64,000 nucleotides of DNA from Bemisia tabaci (GCF_918797505.1 NC_092795.1:8279434-8343433), one strand, 5' to 3'; counted from the stretch's first letter, positions 1-14,831 are shown. Numbers and translations: made by a program. The notes: generated by a model not told the origin, from the sequence alone.

Positions 1-143
1 AATGAGAAACAACTTTAAATCATAATTATTGATGGATAAATAAACTTTTTACACGCTTTGGAAAATCTCAGAAGTTCGCGGTAGTCACTTTTCGGAAGGA
101 ACTAAGGGACTCGGTTATTGTATCGAGCAGGGGTTCGAAACGA
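1..143. repeat. Dispersed repeat R1, copy 1 (cut by window edge)
   Basis: This stretch is nearly identical to 61244-61389, differing by a few single-base indels, up to a shared end GAAACGATCG. After that the two copies diverge. The left boundary here is only the edge of the window. The second copy lies inside the 2.6 kb insertion at 59062-61675. I see no coding capacity and do not recognise the family. Confidence 0.75.
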
Positions 144-2369
144 TCGCAAAGGCGGTATACTACGTATACGCGCCAAAATTGCAAAATTTGCCGCCATGGG
201 CCGCGGCCCATGTGGCCATCCCCTCCATCCGGCCCTGCTTAAGAACCACCGTGATTTTTTCTCCAAGTGCCAAGAAAATTCTGCGAAAGAAGGTATGGTG
301 TCGATTTGTTCTCCTTCAAAAAAATAAATTAGGAGCGGAGATTTTCAAACATCTCAATCGAGATACGTCATAGAGAAAAAAAAGAGGTGTTTGCATCTTG
401 AGGTTTGTTTACCCTCTGACGTAGGTCGGTTTCAGAAAAAAACCCGTGGCATCATAGTGTTTCTCGCGAAATTTTACTCAACTACTGTGGCTTAAATCGC
501 AGTTCCTTCCACATGCAAGAGCGCCATTACATGGTGAAATTGGACCACTTTTGCAATTAGGAACAACAATTTCCCAATTTCCGGCTCAGTCTATGAGCAA
601 CGTAATATGTATCATTAGATCCCCTACGCACATAAGTGTTTTTATGGATGAGCCAAAAATTAGTGTAATTCCTAATTGCAAAATATAGTCCAATTATTAT
701 TACTACTCATCGGGGTGTTGTATATGTGGCTTCATTACTGATTGAAGGGACAGCTCTTATTGCTTGTTACCATAAAAAACTGGAATAAGTTGCGATTTTT
801 CTTTGCAAGGGAAATTGCCTATCTTTCAGATACCTACATGGAATTGATCTTATCAATCATTGGAAATCGGCAATCATTAACAAATTGATGTAAAAATATT
901 GCTATTTTGTAGGGGAAATAATTTTTATTACATTGTTTTGCGAATAATTCCAATGTACTTTGATACTTGGGAGGTGAATAAATTTTTGTTATAAGCAGGA
1001 CATAAAGTGACAGTTTAAACTGACTTTTGTACCCATAGAGAAAGTACAGAGGAAGGTGCCAAACAAATGTAAGTACACGTCTGCATCACAACTAGCAATC
1101 AAAGGTTTATTGAAGATTTTTGCGAAGATGGACCATGTACAGAGCAAAGCAGCCTTCCTGTAGGTACCTTCATTCTCATTGGTTGATAAGCATTATGCAT
1201 TTCCACATCAAGGCCAAATTTTACAATGGCTGCATTGCCACCACCTTTTGCAATTTCTCTATGATTCGGAGGTACATCAATAATTATATTCAATGCCTCT
1301 TCTTTAGAAACGCATTTCTTGACTATTTAAGACAATTTCCCATAGTGATTAATCTCTTTGATATAAGTACAACAAGATGTTGATCTGAAATGACTATTTG
1401 CCTCATTGGCGGGTATATTTGTGGTTGTATGGAATAATAAGTGTCAAGCTTCAGAAAATTGGAAAAAAATTAAATACACTAAACGTATGTTCATTGTTCA
1501 AACATTTTCCCTATTGGACCATTGCTTTAAATAGCATTTAGTCTATGAAAATATTATGCTCTTGAAACAGTTAAAATACCAATGTTTTTTAGTTTTAAAA
1601 TTATGATGAATATTTTTTTCCTTCAAAATTTGCTTGGGGGAGGGGGGTAAAGTTTATTGGTTCTTGAAACTTGAGCACAATGACTGATTAAAATTTAAAT
1701 GCTTCACTCAGTTACTTTAAAACATTTATATGATGATAGTGATGTTCTGGAATTCCTGGAGAACACAGTGGAACGAGAAACGCAAAAGAATTTCATTTAG
1801 ATTTGCAAAAAATCTTCTCCGTTTAAGAAGTTCTATGAAAAACTCGACAAAAAAGGGAATTTATGAACTGCAATTAGAAAACTTCAATTTGAACAAGACA
1901 TTGTATTGAATAATTCCACAAGGAAACAGTCAAAATTATTTCCAACACTTTACACATCGAGTTCATAAATTAAGGATCTGATTCCGAGACAAATGTTGCT
2001 CTATGAGAACCAACAATTTACAACAAAAGGAGAAAAATGACTAAATAAATAAAATTGTACCCTATATGTACAGAGAAAGAACAAATATGTGACAGTGTGA
2101 CAGAGTTAATACAAATTTACACTATCAGGAATTTTAACAAGAGAAAAACTGGGTCGAAAACAGACGCTTTTGGAAAGCAAAAAGTACTAGAACAAGTACG
2201 CAAATAAACCAATCGATTAAAATGGGGAAATACTACAATAAAAATAAAAAAAAATAAATAAATAAAAAATTTAAAAACTGGTGAAAACTATAAGAATATA
2301 AGTAATGAGTGCATTAGGTGCATTTAAATATTTTGTCTCAAACAATACATTGTCTTTCACTCGAAGGAA

Positions 2370-2612
2370 TATATTTCAATTGCCCTGTTTTAGTATACCT
2401 TACTTACATTTTATATTTTTATAGGAAACTCGTCACATGAATTTTGTTGAAATTCTCAGTGATTTTTCCTAATATTTGCGAGAAAAGACACGAAAATTTT
2501 CAAAAAAATTCGTGAGATTGTTATCCTATAAAAAAATAAAATGTTCCTAAAAATACTGAAACAGCACGGATGAGCTACGTTCCTTTGCGCAGGAGACGAC
2601 TGATATACATTG
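2370..2612. repeat. Foldback repeat family K, degenerate copy 1
   Basis: The right end shares the motif TACTGAAACAGC, then a GTTCC/GTTTT block and CAGGAGA, with copies at 4690-4920 and 6691-6930. The left half is strongly diverged. Boundaries are approximate. It looks like an old non-autonomous DNA transposon. Confidence 0.4.
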
Positions 2613-3424
2613 TGTAAACTCAAACAAAGATAACTCAATTTGAAAAACCCACAACTCAAAAATGAGTCAAGAACGTGAGATACTTTGACAAAAACAGAAA
2701 AAAAGAAAGAAGACATTGTTTTGGGTTCACTGGCAGCATAATAACTTTTTTTATGCCTTTTTTGCTTATTCTACTTTTTTTTTCAAAATGAGAAAAAATG
2801 ACACTGTTACAAAAAATAAAATAATTTAATCAGAAGTCTTCAACATTTTCAAGAGGTGTGGTTGTTAAAAACTTTGGCACAAAATCTAAAACTGAGTGTG
2901 TTTTTTGTGTTTGAGATACTTCTAAACTTAAAATCACAACCTGGTTATGAAACATAGGAGTTTAATACTTTTATTTTCCTTTCTCTTAATTAAGAAGTTG
3001 GGTTGAGAATGTTGTGTGATTGTCCGAGGGAAAAGGGAACTTATTGCTGATTCAATAAAAATTGAGCTACTGGAGCGATTGCCTACAGGAATATTTTCCG
3101 AACATTTTGGCCGAAATTGTCCAAAACTATCAAATTAAAAAGCAGGTGTTCCTTAAGTTGTAAACATCTCGTTGATTTCCAAACTTCATGCTGTTTTCCT
3201 CTAGCTCAGACCTTGTCAAAAGGTCTTCTTAAAGTTTGTAAAAACCATGTTTGAAGGTGTTAACTATTGGACTAAAATATAATTTAGGTTCTTTATAAAC
3301 ACAAAAAATGAACTGAACCTTTACCGTTGAAAATTCAAATTCTAATTTTTCGACCCCAATTGACAAAAGTTGCCGGCCTTTGCACTGAGATCCTTTTCCC
3401 TTGGATGGTCACACATTAGCGGGT

Positions 3425-3696
3425 CTGCAGGCTGATGATTGAAATTGATAGACAAAGCTAAGAACAAAGAAGACAAAATGAGGGCTGCTATTGGTGGAAA
3501 GCAGGTAGTTGCAATGGACAAAGAAGGTAGATGATAGACCAACTAAGGGCAACCCACAAGAGACTCTACAGTTAGTCCAACATTTTCTCTCGTAGTCTAT
3601 AGGAACCACTCATTTCAACTGATAGGATCGGCTCCATAATCCCTGTATCTTCTTTGTCTACGGCTTTATCTATTAATTTCAACAACCAGCCCACAG
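3425..3696. repeat. Foldback MITE family I, copy 1
   Basis: The two ends are inverted copies: GATTGAAATTGATAGACAAAG near the left end pairs with CTTTATCTATTAATTTCAAC near the right end, and pairing continues inward with mismatches. A second copy is at 41568-41825. The ORFs that overlap it on the minus strand are by-products of the palindrome. It is probably a non-autonomous DNA transposon. Confidence 0.6.
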
Positions 3697-4689
3697 GAAT
3701 AGTAAATTGCTGTTTCAATTGTGAGGTTTGTAATTCTTATTTAAACCTTGCTTACAATTCAGAGGGAGCAAATTGTAGATTTTTACATTTGACCAATTGA
3801 TTTTTACTGAGAGCATTAAACATGTGGTAAGCACATCTGCCCATGGTAGATTCCATTCTCTTATCTAGCCGATCTCTATCACTTATTTTTTATACATTTG
3901 TTGTAAATAGTTCCAATAACAGGACGAAAAATGTGTCTTCTGACTGCGCTTTAGATTAGAAGGCATATTCATTGTAGAAGCACATGCATTTAGCCATATC
4001 CTGATTATAAAATGAGCTTTGTGCAAATTAAACTTCAAGTTAGGCGTGAAATATAAAAATAGGGCTAATTGAGCTAATGATGGCTGAACAGAATTGACAA
4101 AAATTAGACTAATATTTGCACTTGCATCACAGTTGAGCAGTGCATTGCTCTAAAGTCAAATTCAATGGCAGTGATCGGTAAGGGTATTTTGGGTATTCTT
4201 TTACATTGCTTATTAAAAAGAGTCAAGGGTTAGACCACTGAACAAATTTAAAATAGATGGATTAAAATAAATCTAAATCTTTAAGTAGATTTTTAAATAT
4301 AACAACCACTCGGGTTAGCCAATTAGGTGCACAATATATCCCTGGTTTGTGATCCAGTGATGAAAATCGAGTTGTTGGTGATTGCGGTCAGGTAGAGAGG
4401 AATTCATATTCTGTAGAGCTTAAATGCTCTGAGTTGTAAATTGTAAAACTGCATCACCAGAACCCTTCAGGCAATCTCAGAATGCAAATCAAAAAGTCTT
4501 TTGTGAGAATGGCTCAGAGTTATGTATCACTTTAAGTTGAATCAATTAACTCTTTTACATCGTGTATTTGGCGACTGCTTGACATTGCAAGTGTATCGGC
4601 TAAATTAAAATATTCTAGGATGAGGTTTTATGGCAAAGTTATGGAAAGTCTGCCCAATGGAGTAGGTATTAAGCAAAACAACCTGCAGT

Positions 4690-4920
4690 CTCCTGTATGA
4701 AGGAACGTATTTCACCTGTGCTGTTTCAGTATTACTATGATTATTTCATTTTATCATGAAAAACCCGTCACAAAAGTAAGTATACAAATTTCAAAGACTT
4801 TTCATAAAAGATTAAAAAAATTTCAGAAAAATTCAAGCAATGGTTCTGCTATCGACAAATGAAATGAAAGTAGAAAATACTGAAACAGCTCAATTAAAAC
4901 ACGTTTTTTCATGCAGGAGA
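4690..4920. repeat. Foldback repeat family K, copy 2
   Basis: The left end (TCTCCTGTATGAAGGAACGT, then CTGTTTCAGTATT) is the inverted complement of the right end (AATACTGAAACAG, ACGTTTTTTCATGCAGGAGA). This is the best preserved of three K copies and the only one with clearly paired ends. Confidence 0.6.
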
Positions 4921-6690
4921 TGACAATTTAATGTCACCCTGATCCTTCTTAGAACTTTTTCATGACCGTTTTGAGAGTTTCCAATCTCCTTATGGACAAA
5001 ATGAAAAATAAGATCACTTACAGGGGGAGAAAAATTAAGGGTATTTGCTAAATTTGCAGAAAGATCAGCATTAAATCTATTGGCTCAAACTCTGCTAGGT
5101 CAAAGTCATAACAGAGAGGGATATAAAATTCAATAAAATGCTCTAAAAACAGGGATAAAATATTTCAACAACGTAAAGACGGGAGTATTTCTGACAATAG
5201 TCTTTATATCTACCTGCAATGATAAAATGATAATATTACGATGATTCAGCTTACGGAAATAAAAACAGCATGCTCTAGACATTCAGTAAATTTAAAAGTA
5301 CTAAATAAATTAATTTAATTAATTTTTATCATTAATTTAACTACAACAAACGAGTTTTATAAGTCTTTGATTCAATTTTTCTAGGTTTCATCCGCTTGGT
5401 AATCAAGTATGAATTGATAAGACCTGTATAACAGATGATTTTAAAATATGTATAAACTGTACACATGGTGCGAGATATCTACAACAATAGTTTTTCAAGG
5501 TACTTGGTACTTACTAAAACAGTTGAATATAGATTACAAAAAGGTGTAGAGTTGACAAAACCCATGGCTGCCTTTTTTATTTACATTGGTCCATTCTGGT
5601 AATTATATTTCTACAAATATGGATACAATCACCATATTTGGATACACAAAAATAAAACCGATAGGAAAAAGGTGAAACTCAGTAAACTGAGAGACAGCAC
5701 TCAAAATCTTGAAAAGCAAAAAAAAAAAAGAGAGAAGAGTAAAACTTTGAGAAAATTCAGACATAAAAAATTTTAGGCTAATTTAGCCTATGAAAGGAAC
5801 ATTAGGGTGGAAAAGTTATGGCCATGACAATAGAAAAATTTGTTGTTTTCAATATCAAAGGAGAACTATTGCTACTTGGACAAGAATAATATAAACTGTC
5901 TAAAATACGGGCGACATGGGTGGAAATCACCGTTGAAAATGCAATTCCTTGAGATTAATTAAGAGGGAAAAATAACCACCAAAATTTCATCGTGAACACA
6001 TTTCAATATTTATGATTAACTCAAATAGATTTTTCATTGACAAAAAGAGCATTCGTAATTCCGCAAAAGTGCTGATGGGATACTGAGCTATTGGATTCAA
6101 TCAGAGCAATTTTGATATTATTATAGCAAAGGTTCATATTAAAAGAGAAAAAGTCAACTATGTGATAGGTAATTTTTAGGTATTTTCTAATGCTGAGTCT
6201 GAAAATGGCGATTATTCTATACGTTTTAGATGATGGCGAATGGATGGATGAAGTTGTTACACTGCAAGTTACGAAAGAGCAGGGAAAATTTTTTAGACAT
6301 CCTGTACGTATACATATTATGCATTTTTGGCTGCTGACCTCAAAATGACCTAGATCTTTCCCCATCAATCCATCATTCAATGATCATCAATCATCAATGC
6401 ACTAGTTTTTCAGAGAATCAAAGTTTCCCAGAAGAAATCTTAATCAAAATATTGCACTGACTTTCTTTTTGCTATTGTGTAGCTGATAAAATCATATAGC
6501 TGTCATTGAATAGAGTTCAGCTCTTGTCTCTCCCTGCAAATACAATCATTTGGTAGCTTGATTACAGATTATCATAAAAATTGTCTATTCTAAAAAATTA
6601 ATTTTAGATCATGCAACTTGGAAAAATGATACATTTATCAGAGACACATTTTAAAATCTATGCTAGAAATTGTGAGCATTTTAGCAGACA

Positions 6691-6930
6691 GAAGAAGGTG
6701 AACGGAAGTATGTATCTTCTCTGCTTTGTTTCAATACCTCTACAAACATTTTATTTTTTCATGAGAGGACTGTCAAACCAAGTCTGTTAAATTAAGTGCC
6801 TTTTCTCACAAGTGTGAAGAAAAATCACAAAAACTCTCAGGCAAATTCATGAGAAGGTTCTCTTATAAATAAATTCTGGTAAGACATGATGAAACATTGC
6901 AATCAAGATATGTTCCTTCCTTCAGGAGAC
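6691..6930. repeat. Foldback repeat family K, copy 3
   Basis: The right end (ATGAAACATTGC, TATGTTCCTTCC, TTCAGGAGAC) matches the right ends of the copies at 2370-2612 and 4690-4920. The left end (GAAGTATGTATC, TTTGTTTCAATAC) pairs with it in inverse with mismatches. It is old and degenerate. Confidence 0.45.
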
Positions 6931-8783
6931 GAGACATTTATGATGTTTCCTGGAGGCATGGACAGCACTGAAATCTTTTTTTTTCACAGATAGAATGATA
7001 CATTGCTATTTTTGGTTTACATAATTCTTCTGAGAATATGACGACTACTTTAATCAAATATCAAAGTATCTTTGATTTCATCTCAGGCCTCACTTGAATT
7101 TCCCTAATTTTTTTTCCGACCTACCATTTAAAAATTAGTTCAATAGAGAACTTAAATTAAAGTGGTTTGGGACAACTTAGAAACATAAATTCGATAAAAT
7201 AAAATACAATATTTTCAGACTCATCATATACAGTCTTAGTTTAGCGCCATTATTATTTTCTGTATTGGAACAGAAAAAATATGAATACTTCAATTCTACT
7301 CAGGCAGCCATGATTTAGACCGAGAGATACATTTTTCTTTGGCGGATATTTTATCAGACTTAGAAAAAATATCTAATTTGTTTTCCTAAATCTATGAACT
7401 ATGTACGTGGCAGCGAGAATATCATTTTTAGAGAGACATGATAAGAGAATTTGGCCAGCAAAATAATAAATTTTGAAAATTTCACATCGGAAATTGGAAA
7501 TTCAAATTGGATCTTTTTGAGCTTAAAAAAATATGGGGTGGTGTTTTTACCTACATATGATGTTCAACAGGCTTTATTTCTGTCTCTTTCACAATTAGCT
7601 GACATTGTGGTTTTGCCATTGTGATGATAAGAAAATTAATCGTAATGATAATTCACTGAATTTCATTTTCAGATTTTAAATAACGATAGAGATTTGGAAA
7701 ATCTTCCAGGAGACTGAAACATTACAGAAAATAATGACATTTACAGCAAAAATATGATAGTAACAAGTTCTGATTAAAATATTAAAAAATTGTGATCCAA
7801 GAATTCGATAGGGGTTAGTACCATGATGACACAGGAATTTCGTTGAATTTATTCTCTAATTTGGCCATGAAAAATATATATAGTATCTTAAGTTGAGACA
7901 AAGAGACCTAGACAAGTAAAAAGGTTAAGCTATTTGAATTGCATCATTGAGGAATACTTCAGACATGCATTATTATAACACAGCATTCATCAAAAACGAG
8001 AGACAAAATTTACCTAGAAAGAATTAATTGCAGCAGGGTTCACCAGAACGAACCAAAAAAGGTTAAACAATAACCAGTTTTCTATTATATTGCAAAGACA
8101 TTTGTTTCGATTTTGTTTCAAAGAAAACAAAATAGAAAAAGTTGCACGATTTTGTTGAAAAAAAAATAAACTTTGGAAGCTCAAATTTTGGGGATCACTC
8201 TATTAGACAACCAACAACAACTAGTTTTCCATTTATATTATGCAGCAACGAAAATGAAGTTACTTGGGAGCATTTCACAGGTATTAAACTTACAGCAACC
8301 AATGTTATAATTAAAAGGAGGACTAAACCATTGCTGTCAGCTATATTAAGCTTAGAATTATGTTTTGAATAATAGAAATTAACAGCCAAGATTCTTGCCG
8401 AACCTTTAGACTGACTACGTTAATTGGATTCGCTTGCCTCTATGTCGAAACAAAAAAAACCTTGAGATCATCCGTACAACTTTTAAAAAAAGATGATGAA
8501 CATGGACTACTGGCATGACTGAAAGTGGTTGACGAACAGCTAGTTAAAAAAAAAGTCTTTCCTTCCGTCTGGCTACCTTTTCTTTATCACAATTTTGTGT
8601 CATGATGGGGTGAACTTAAAATTCAAAGTTGCTCTTACTAGTTGCAACAGCACAGTTGCTGCAAAATTACAACGTTGTGGGCTGTTAAACTACATTTAAA
8701 ATGCTGGACTATAAAAGGGATACTAAAATAGTACAGTGCAAATTTTAAATGCATGACTCGCGCATCATGCATGGAGCCGGATC

Positions 8784-8952
8784 TCAGAAGCTCTCTACAA
8801 AGCTTGCTGGGAAGAGACCTGTTCGGCCAGTGCGTTGCTGCGTGCCCTTGTACCAGCCATCCTCTCGCTTCTTGTGCACGTAGATGATGTCTCCAACCTG
8901 CAGTTCCAGCTCAATTTCGCTGTTGGGCGGGTACGGTACAATACAGCGGAAT
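8784..8952 (-). CDS. POSH: POSH coding exon 19 (SH3-4 and stop)
   Basis: This exon encodes residues 824-879, the whole fourth SH3 domain. ALYDY-type contact residues appear as CIVPYPP, followed by the acidic loop [11 protein letters not shown], the conserved REDGWYKGT with its ligand-binding Trp, and [11 protein letters not shown] then TGA. The acceptor is TTTCAG at 8953-8958. The phase (2) matches exon 18. Confidence 0.96.
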
Positions 8953-10131
8953 CTGAAACATTAGAGGAAGAATGGTTTGCAACATAGAAAACGGATACAG
9001 AAACATTAAGGTACGGCACTCAAGGCCAGCAAGATCGTCGTCATAACAATCTGCCTCAGTAGATCAGCAAAATTTACATGTTTATAATGGGGCTCATCGA
9101 GCAGCTTGACAACCTGTTTGAACGCGCCTTAAGTTTATCTAACATGCAGCAAAGAGAACAAGACTGATCATAGCATTGTTGTTGATCCTTAATAATTCAT
9201 ATGTACACACCGAACATACTTCAGAAAAGTTTTTAGCCGGCTAAGTGGGGTTGATGACTGATGAAAAATTAAGATCACAGGTACGAACGTTTGCAATTGA
9301 CAATTAGTAGACATTAGTAGCATTACTTAGAGGAGTATTTTTCGTACAAAATATACCCAAATACATCAAACCAAATGGGAGTTATAAGGATTAAAATTTA
9401 ACAGTTCAAAAAACGCATTAATAAGAAATAGTTATTGGATGTTTTCCGTTTTCCAGACTTAAATTTTGGACAAAAATATAATTTTACACCTCATATTGGT
9501 ACAAAGATAAAGCGAACAGCTCTCGTTCATTCTTCAGATGGCTAAGGGGTGATCTTTTTGAAAATTAAATTTCTGATTCTATGACACACATTACAGTAAA
9601 AACAGACGTACAACGAAAAGATAATTTACCTTTCTTTGATCGGAGGAGCAAGTTGCTTGCTCAATTTCCTTGCTGAGTTGGCATCGGCATCTAAAGAACT
9701 TGATTTCCTATGGTGAATATTTGAACTAATGGCGTTAGTGCTGCTATCGCCGGTTGATTTGCTAAAAAAAAAAGGCAGTAAGAAGATTGAAGGTGCAAGA
9801 CTAAATAATAATTACACACTTATCCTTGACTAGAGTTTTAAAAAAGGTTTGAAGTATAAATTCATCATTGTTATTATTTTCAAATTTTTTAATCTATGTT
9901 ACATTTTTGAAATTTTTAGAGAATACCACTGAAAAAGGTTGGAAATCAAGAATAACAATAAACAATTTTTGTCACAATTTCATCAACACTGTAACACATG
10001 GAAAATTTTCAGGCTTAACTCATATCTGAGACAGTAAACTTTCATACTTTCGTAAATTAAAACTTTTGGTTTTCAAAAAACCATTGAAGTCCATTTACAT
10101 CAGATCACATAAAATTTCAGTGTGTGCTTTA

Positions 10132-10173
<42 letters not shown>

Positions 10174-13100
10174 AGCTCCTCCTTTTTGCCACATTTTTTT
10201 GGGGTCAGTTTCTGAGCATTGAAATAAGATTTGTGAAAAATCAAACTCTACCTATCAGGCTATCTGCTTGATGTATAAGTCTCTTTAAGATGAGAGATTT
10301 GAGCTCCATTAATTTTGATTTTTTTGCAAGCTGTAGGTCTGAATTTGGGGTTTATAATGTAACATACATGCACTGGTTTCTCTTGAATGTATGGATTGAT
10401 TAAAGATTCTCTGAGCAAAACCAACTTCTTCTATGTGAAATTTTGATGAGAAAAAATGCATTGACAAAGTCATGATTTATACCCTGTCTCATAGTATATG
10501 GTGAAATCCTTTCAATCATTCTAATTTTTTGATGACTGCGGCACTCTTAATGATTATTAGCAAGTTAATATCGCCACTCCCAGCCAAAGTGTCACAAACA
10601 CTACTTATGCTTAGACGCGATGAAGCCAGACATAACGATATTGTTTTAATTTTATCTTTAGGAATTTTGTCCATACTTTCGTAAAATTTCAGGTATTAAT
10701 TTTGAAGGCAAAAGAAGTATCAGGTAAAATTTTCGATTGATTCTGTTCATCACTTCTTCTGTAAAATACTGGACGACTTTGAGTTTGGCAACATAGTGCT
10801 CAAGTACACATGGCGCTTGAAATACTTCCACAGAAGGGTGACGGTATAAGAAATCATGATTGAAGTATAATAAGATTTGGTCGGTGAATAAGTACTACAG
10901 TTTCAGTTGTCTGAGTATTAATTTGGAGATGTTTCCTTTAAAAACCTAACTTAGATTACACCAAACAACAAACTTTAAAAATGCAGTTAGAAGTGCTGGG
11001 TAATGCAATTTGTCAATCAAAACAAACATCAAAAGCATTAAAACAAAAAAATAAGAAACCAAAACGCATGGAAAACAAAAAAATAAGCACATACAAAAAG
11101 ATTGATATCTATGTTGCACCATCATAAGGTCAATGTGACCCGCTTATTTAAAATTTTCTCTAATTATCGCCGCATCTCAGGAAATTTGCGATTTTTGGTG
11201 ATTTTGACTTCTATCAGCCTCCGTCATAAGGACAAAAGCTGATATCTCACATTGTAAGTGCAGTAATCTCTCGCTATAACGAATCGGCAAAGGGCCGGGC
11301 GATTCCTTTGCAAAAGAGAAATTTTCAATATAATGAGTGTCGTTATAGCGAGAGAATACTGTATGAAGTAATGGGAAAATGATTAGACAAACTCAAAATT
11401 TTTCAAATGAGCAGAATAGTTTGATTTCAAGAGCTGACATTTATCCAAAGAAATTTTAAAACGTTTTTTAGCTGAAATATTTCCAAATTTCATGAGGTAG
11501 TTACATCTTTGAGGCATTTTACCGATTATTAATTCCTGAGGATATTTGGACAATGTATCGACAGTGAAACTGCAGAATTCCATATTTCGGTTTGTGACGT
11601 TGCAGTCTTTTGGTCTTACTTAATTTTTAAGGAAAAAATATTCAACGTCATAATTCTTCTCCCGTGTGTGAGAAATATATTGAAATTTCAAGCAATAGCG
11701 TTGGCTTGCTCTCCTTTGATAAAACAATAGGGCAGTGGAGATTTGGAAACATTGCGAACTAGGTATGTCTTCCTGCAGTTTCACATTCCATTTGGATTGC
11801 ATTTTGCAAAAAGGAACTACTAGCATTGCAATGTTGCTAAGATTGTGCAACTTCTTTTGTCTTGGAGGAAAAACCCGATTATCTATTAATAGTTTCTATT
11901 TTACTCGCTAAAAACTGTAAATTTAAGACGAAAATTACCATCTAAATTTCATAGTTTTTCACGATTTCCGCAATTTTATTGCAAAAGATGAAGTTGCACA
12001 ATCTTAGCATCATTACAATGCTAGTGGTTCCTTTTTGCAAAATGCAATCCATTTAAGAATCTGAAATGAAAGCTCCCTTCGACCCCTTCATTAATTAACG
12101 AAGTCCATCTGAGAGTTTTTCCTCAACAAGCGACTGTCGAAATTTCTCAGCATCCTATGAAAAAAAAATTATAAGAGCAAGCAAGCAACAAAATCAGTGC
12201 AGAACATACCTCGGAAAATGATTAAGAACATTGGAGCGTTCTTTCGGTTTAACTCTATGCGAGTTATAGGGAGAGAGCATGCGTGAGGACGAATCAGCTG
12301 AAGCTGTGGCAAGCAATTGACTTGGGCAGGAATCAGACCTGGTGAATACAGGGATCGAGCAACACACATCAAAACTAAGCGATATTCTCACAAAGCTAGG
12401 GTCCAGGGTTATTTACAAGAATTGGACACATTTAAATCAAAAGAATTTGATGGCTCAAGGAAATATCGATGCAAAGTAGTTAAGTAACTCAAAGAGAAAT
12501 CATGGTTGAAAATAGATTTCCTTTAAAAGTCAATGATGGTCATCATAGGTTACTGTGATCAATTTTTAATTTAGATTACTGGGAACTTATGTTACAACAA
12601 AAGCAAAATAAAATAATTCAGGATCATGCCGGAAGAAAACCGCACCTCGAAGTACACTTTTTCATAAATTTTGTTTTTCACCCCGAACTATTACATCATA
12701 GATTTCCAAACTTCAGGGCCTGGATTAAAAGAATAGCCTTTGATTTAACCACTTGATCCACAAAGATTTTAAGAAAACAATTTCAAATATTCAAAAGGGG
12801 TTTGGTTCGAAGCGCTGTACTTTTTACATATGCCCTCCTTCCAGCATCGTCCCTAGTGGGTCAGTTGCGCTGGTTACAGAATCGTGTTTTGATTCTCGAT
12901 TCTTGTAGGTTAGCAAAAGTAATAAGATCTGTCCATACCGCAACTTTCTACATTCAATATTAACCAAGATATTGCCCTTTGAAAAGTCAGGTTTTTGACG
13001 TCATCCACCGTGGCAGTGACACCTGGGTGAGTTCAAATAAGCGTCTAATCTGGTGTCCCCAGCTGTTTTAATCGTCATAATCTGAGAAACATGGGCAGAT

Positions 13101-14797
13101 CAAATTTTTTTCTCATTTTCCACACTATTGTTGACTATTACATGCTATTTCCCACTTTATTTGGACTGAAATAAAAATTTAGGAGAACTTTGAATGTGCA
13201 AATTACCTACATTTGTCCCAAATTTGCGTGTCCCCCGTGCCTGGTTCTTGACTTTAAATCGATGTTGCAGCATAACTAGAGTGATTATTTAAGAAAACTT
13301 TATCGGAGATGATAGGTAATGCTTTTGAATTTGAGAAAAAAAATATGTCAATTTATTTTTTGCTCCATCAATAACTTTTTCACGCGCTAGAATCATTGTC
13401 CCGAGCAACAGTCAGCAACAGTCAGGAGAGACATGGCAACGATGTAATAAGCTCTAAATGATTGCCGTAACGTTGAGGTTTTTCCAAAAACGACTTTTTT
13501 TGTTTTGGTTGAATAGTTCACACGTCGTAGATGGCAAAAATTCCGAAATTCGCAAATTTTTGTGCAAGATTAACGCCATTAACGATGCCAAACAGAATGC
13601 TATACACGATAACTAACAGGCCGTCAAGCATACACACACACACTAACATCAGCTCGTAAAATACTTTCGAAGTGTGCGTTAGGGAAAATTTTCTCTTATT
13701 CCGATCCTCTAGGATGTGCTACTAAATATTCCGTGAAAAAAAACACCAAAATTGTCTTTACTGTTAGAGATAAGCTTAAAAAACAGCTTATTCCATCCTG
13801 TCCCGTTCCATCTTGTCCCGTTCCATCCTGTCCCATTTGTTTCCATCCTGTCCCATGTCCCAGTTTAGTGGGACGGAGTGGATAACTGTTACAACTGAGA
13901 CTTTGCCTGCTAGGCGCTCTTTCCTACCGATTTAAGTGAAACTTGGTATCCGGGGGTATTTTTCAATGGGGAACTCGAATTTTTAGTCGAATTTTGAAAA
14001 TTCTAAAATCCAAGATGGCGGACATTGCCTAAAATGCTACCGCAGCGCCTAATCAACTGAGGCTTGTTTGTTTAAGCCCTGTAGGCGCTCTTTTCGACCG
14101 ATTTAAGTGAAACTTGGTATCCGGGGGTATTTTTCAATGGGAAATTTGAATTTTTAGTCGAATTTTCGAAATTCGAAAATCCAAGATGGCGGACATGACC
14201 TAAAATGCTATCTCAGCGCCTAATCAATCGATTTACGCGAAACTAGGTACCCGGGGGTATTTTTGAATGGGAAACTCGAATTTTTCGTCGAATTTTCAAA
14301 ATTCGAAAATCCAAGATGGCGGACGTCGCCTAAAATGCTATTTCAGCACCTAATCAATCGATTTACGCAAAACTTGGTACCCGTGGGTATTTTTGAATGA
14401 GGAACTCGAATTTTAGTCAAATTTCCAAGTTTCGAAAATCTAAGGTGGTGGCCGTGGCTTAAAACACTATCTCGGTAACTAATTAATTGATTTTAATGAA
14501 ACTGGACCGGAAAACCTTGGCATTAGGAAAAGAAAGGAAATTTTAATAGGGGTGCAATACATGGTTTCTTATGTATCTTAGGCTACGAAATCGAAAAATT
14601 CCTAGGTTTTTTCCATCGTGCACAGATTCTCCAGGAAGATTGACTCTGCTGGAAAAGCTAGATTTTTAAGGAAAATTCCGATTTCTCCGGAAAAATTCCG
14701 AACTTTCCCGGGATAAGTCGCACTGATACAGGTAAATGGAAGTGATCTTCGGAATCAGCGCCAAAAATCTACTCCGAAACCGTTGGCAAATCTTCGG

Positions 14798-14831
<34 letters not shown>

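Larger units (their letters stand above)
144..8783. other. Gene-free AT-rich region downstream of POSH
   Basis: No open frame here resembles a known protein; the ORFs are all short (119 aa or less) and lack domain motifs. The right end must include the POSH 3' UTR, because POSH stops at 8784-8786 reading leftward. I could not fix its polyadenylation site. The recognisable contents are degenerate foldback repeats, listed separately, and short A/T runs. Confidence 0.6.
9762..12209 (-). other. POSH intron 18 with small foldbacks and a poly-A tract
   Basis: The intron is AT-rich with no coding signal. It contains an uninterrupted run of 37 A at 10136-10172, a 102 bp foldback at 11261-11362 and a longer foldback at 11795-12050. 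The ORFs at 11383-11583 and 11620-11850 match nothing I recognise. Confidence 0.7.
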
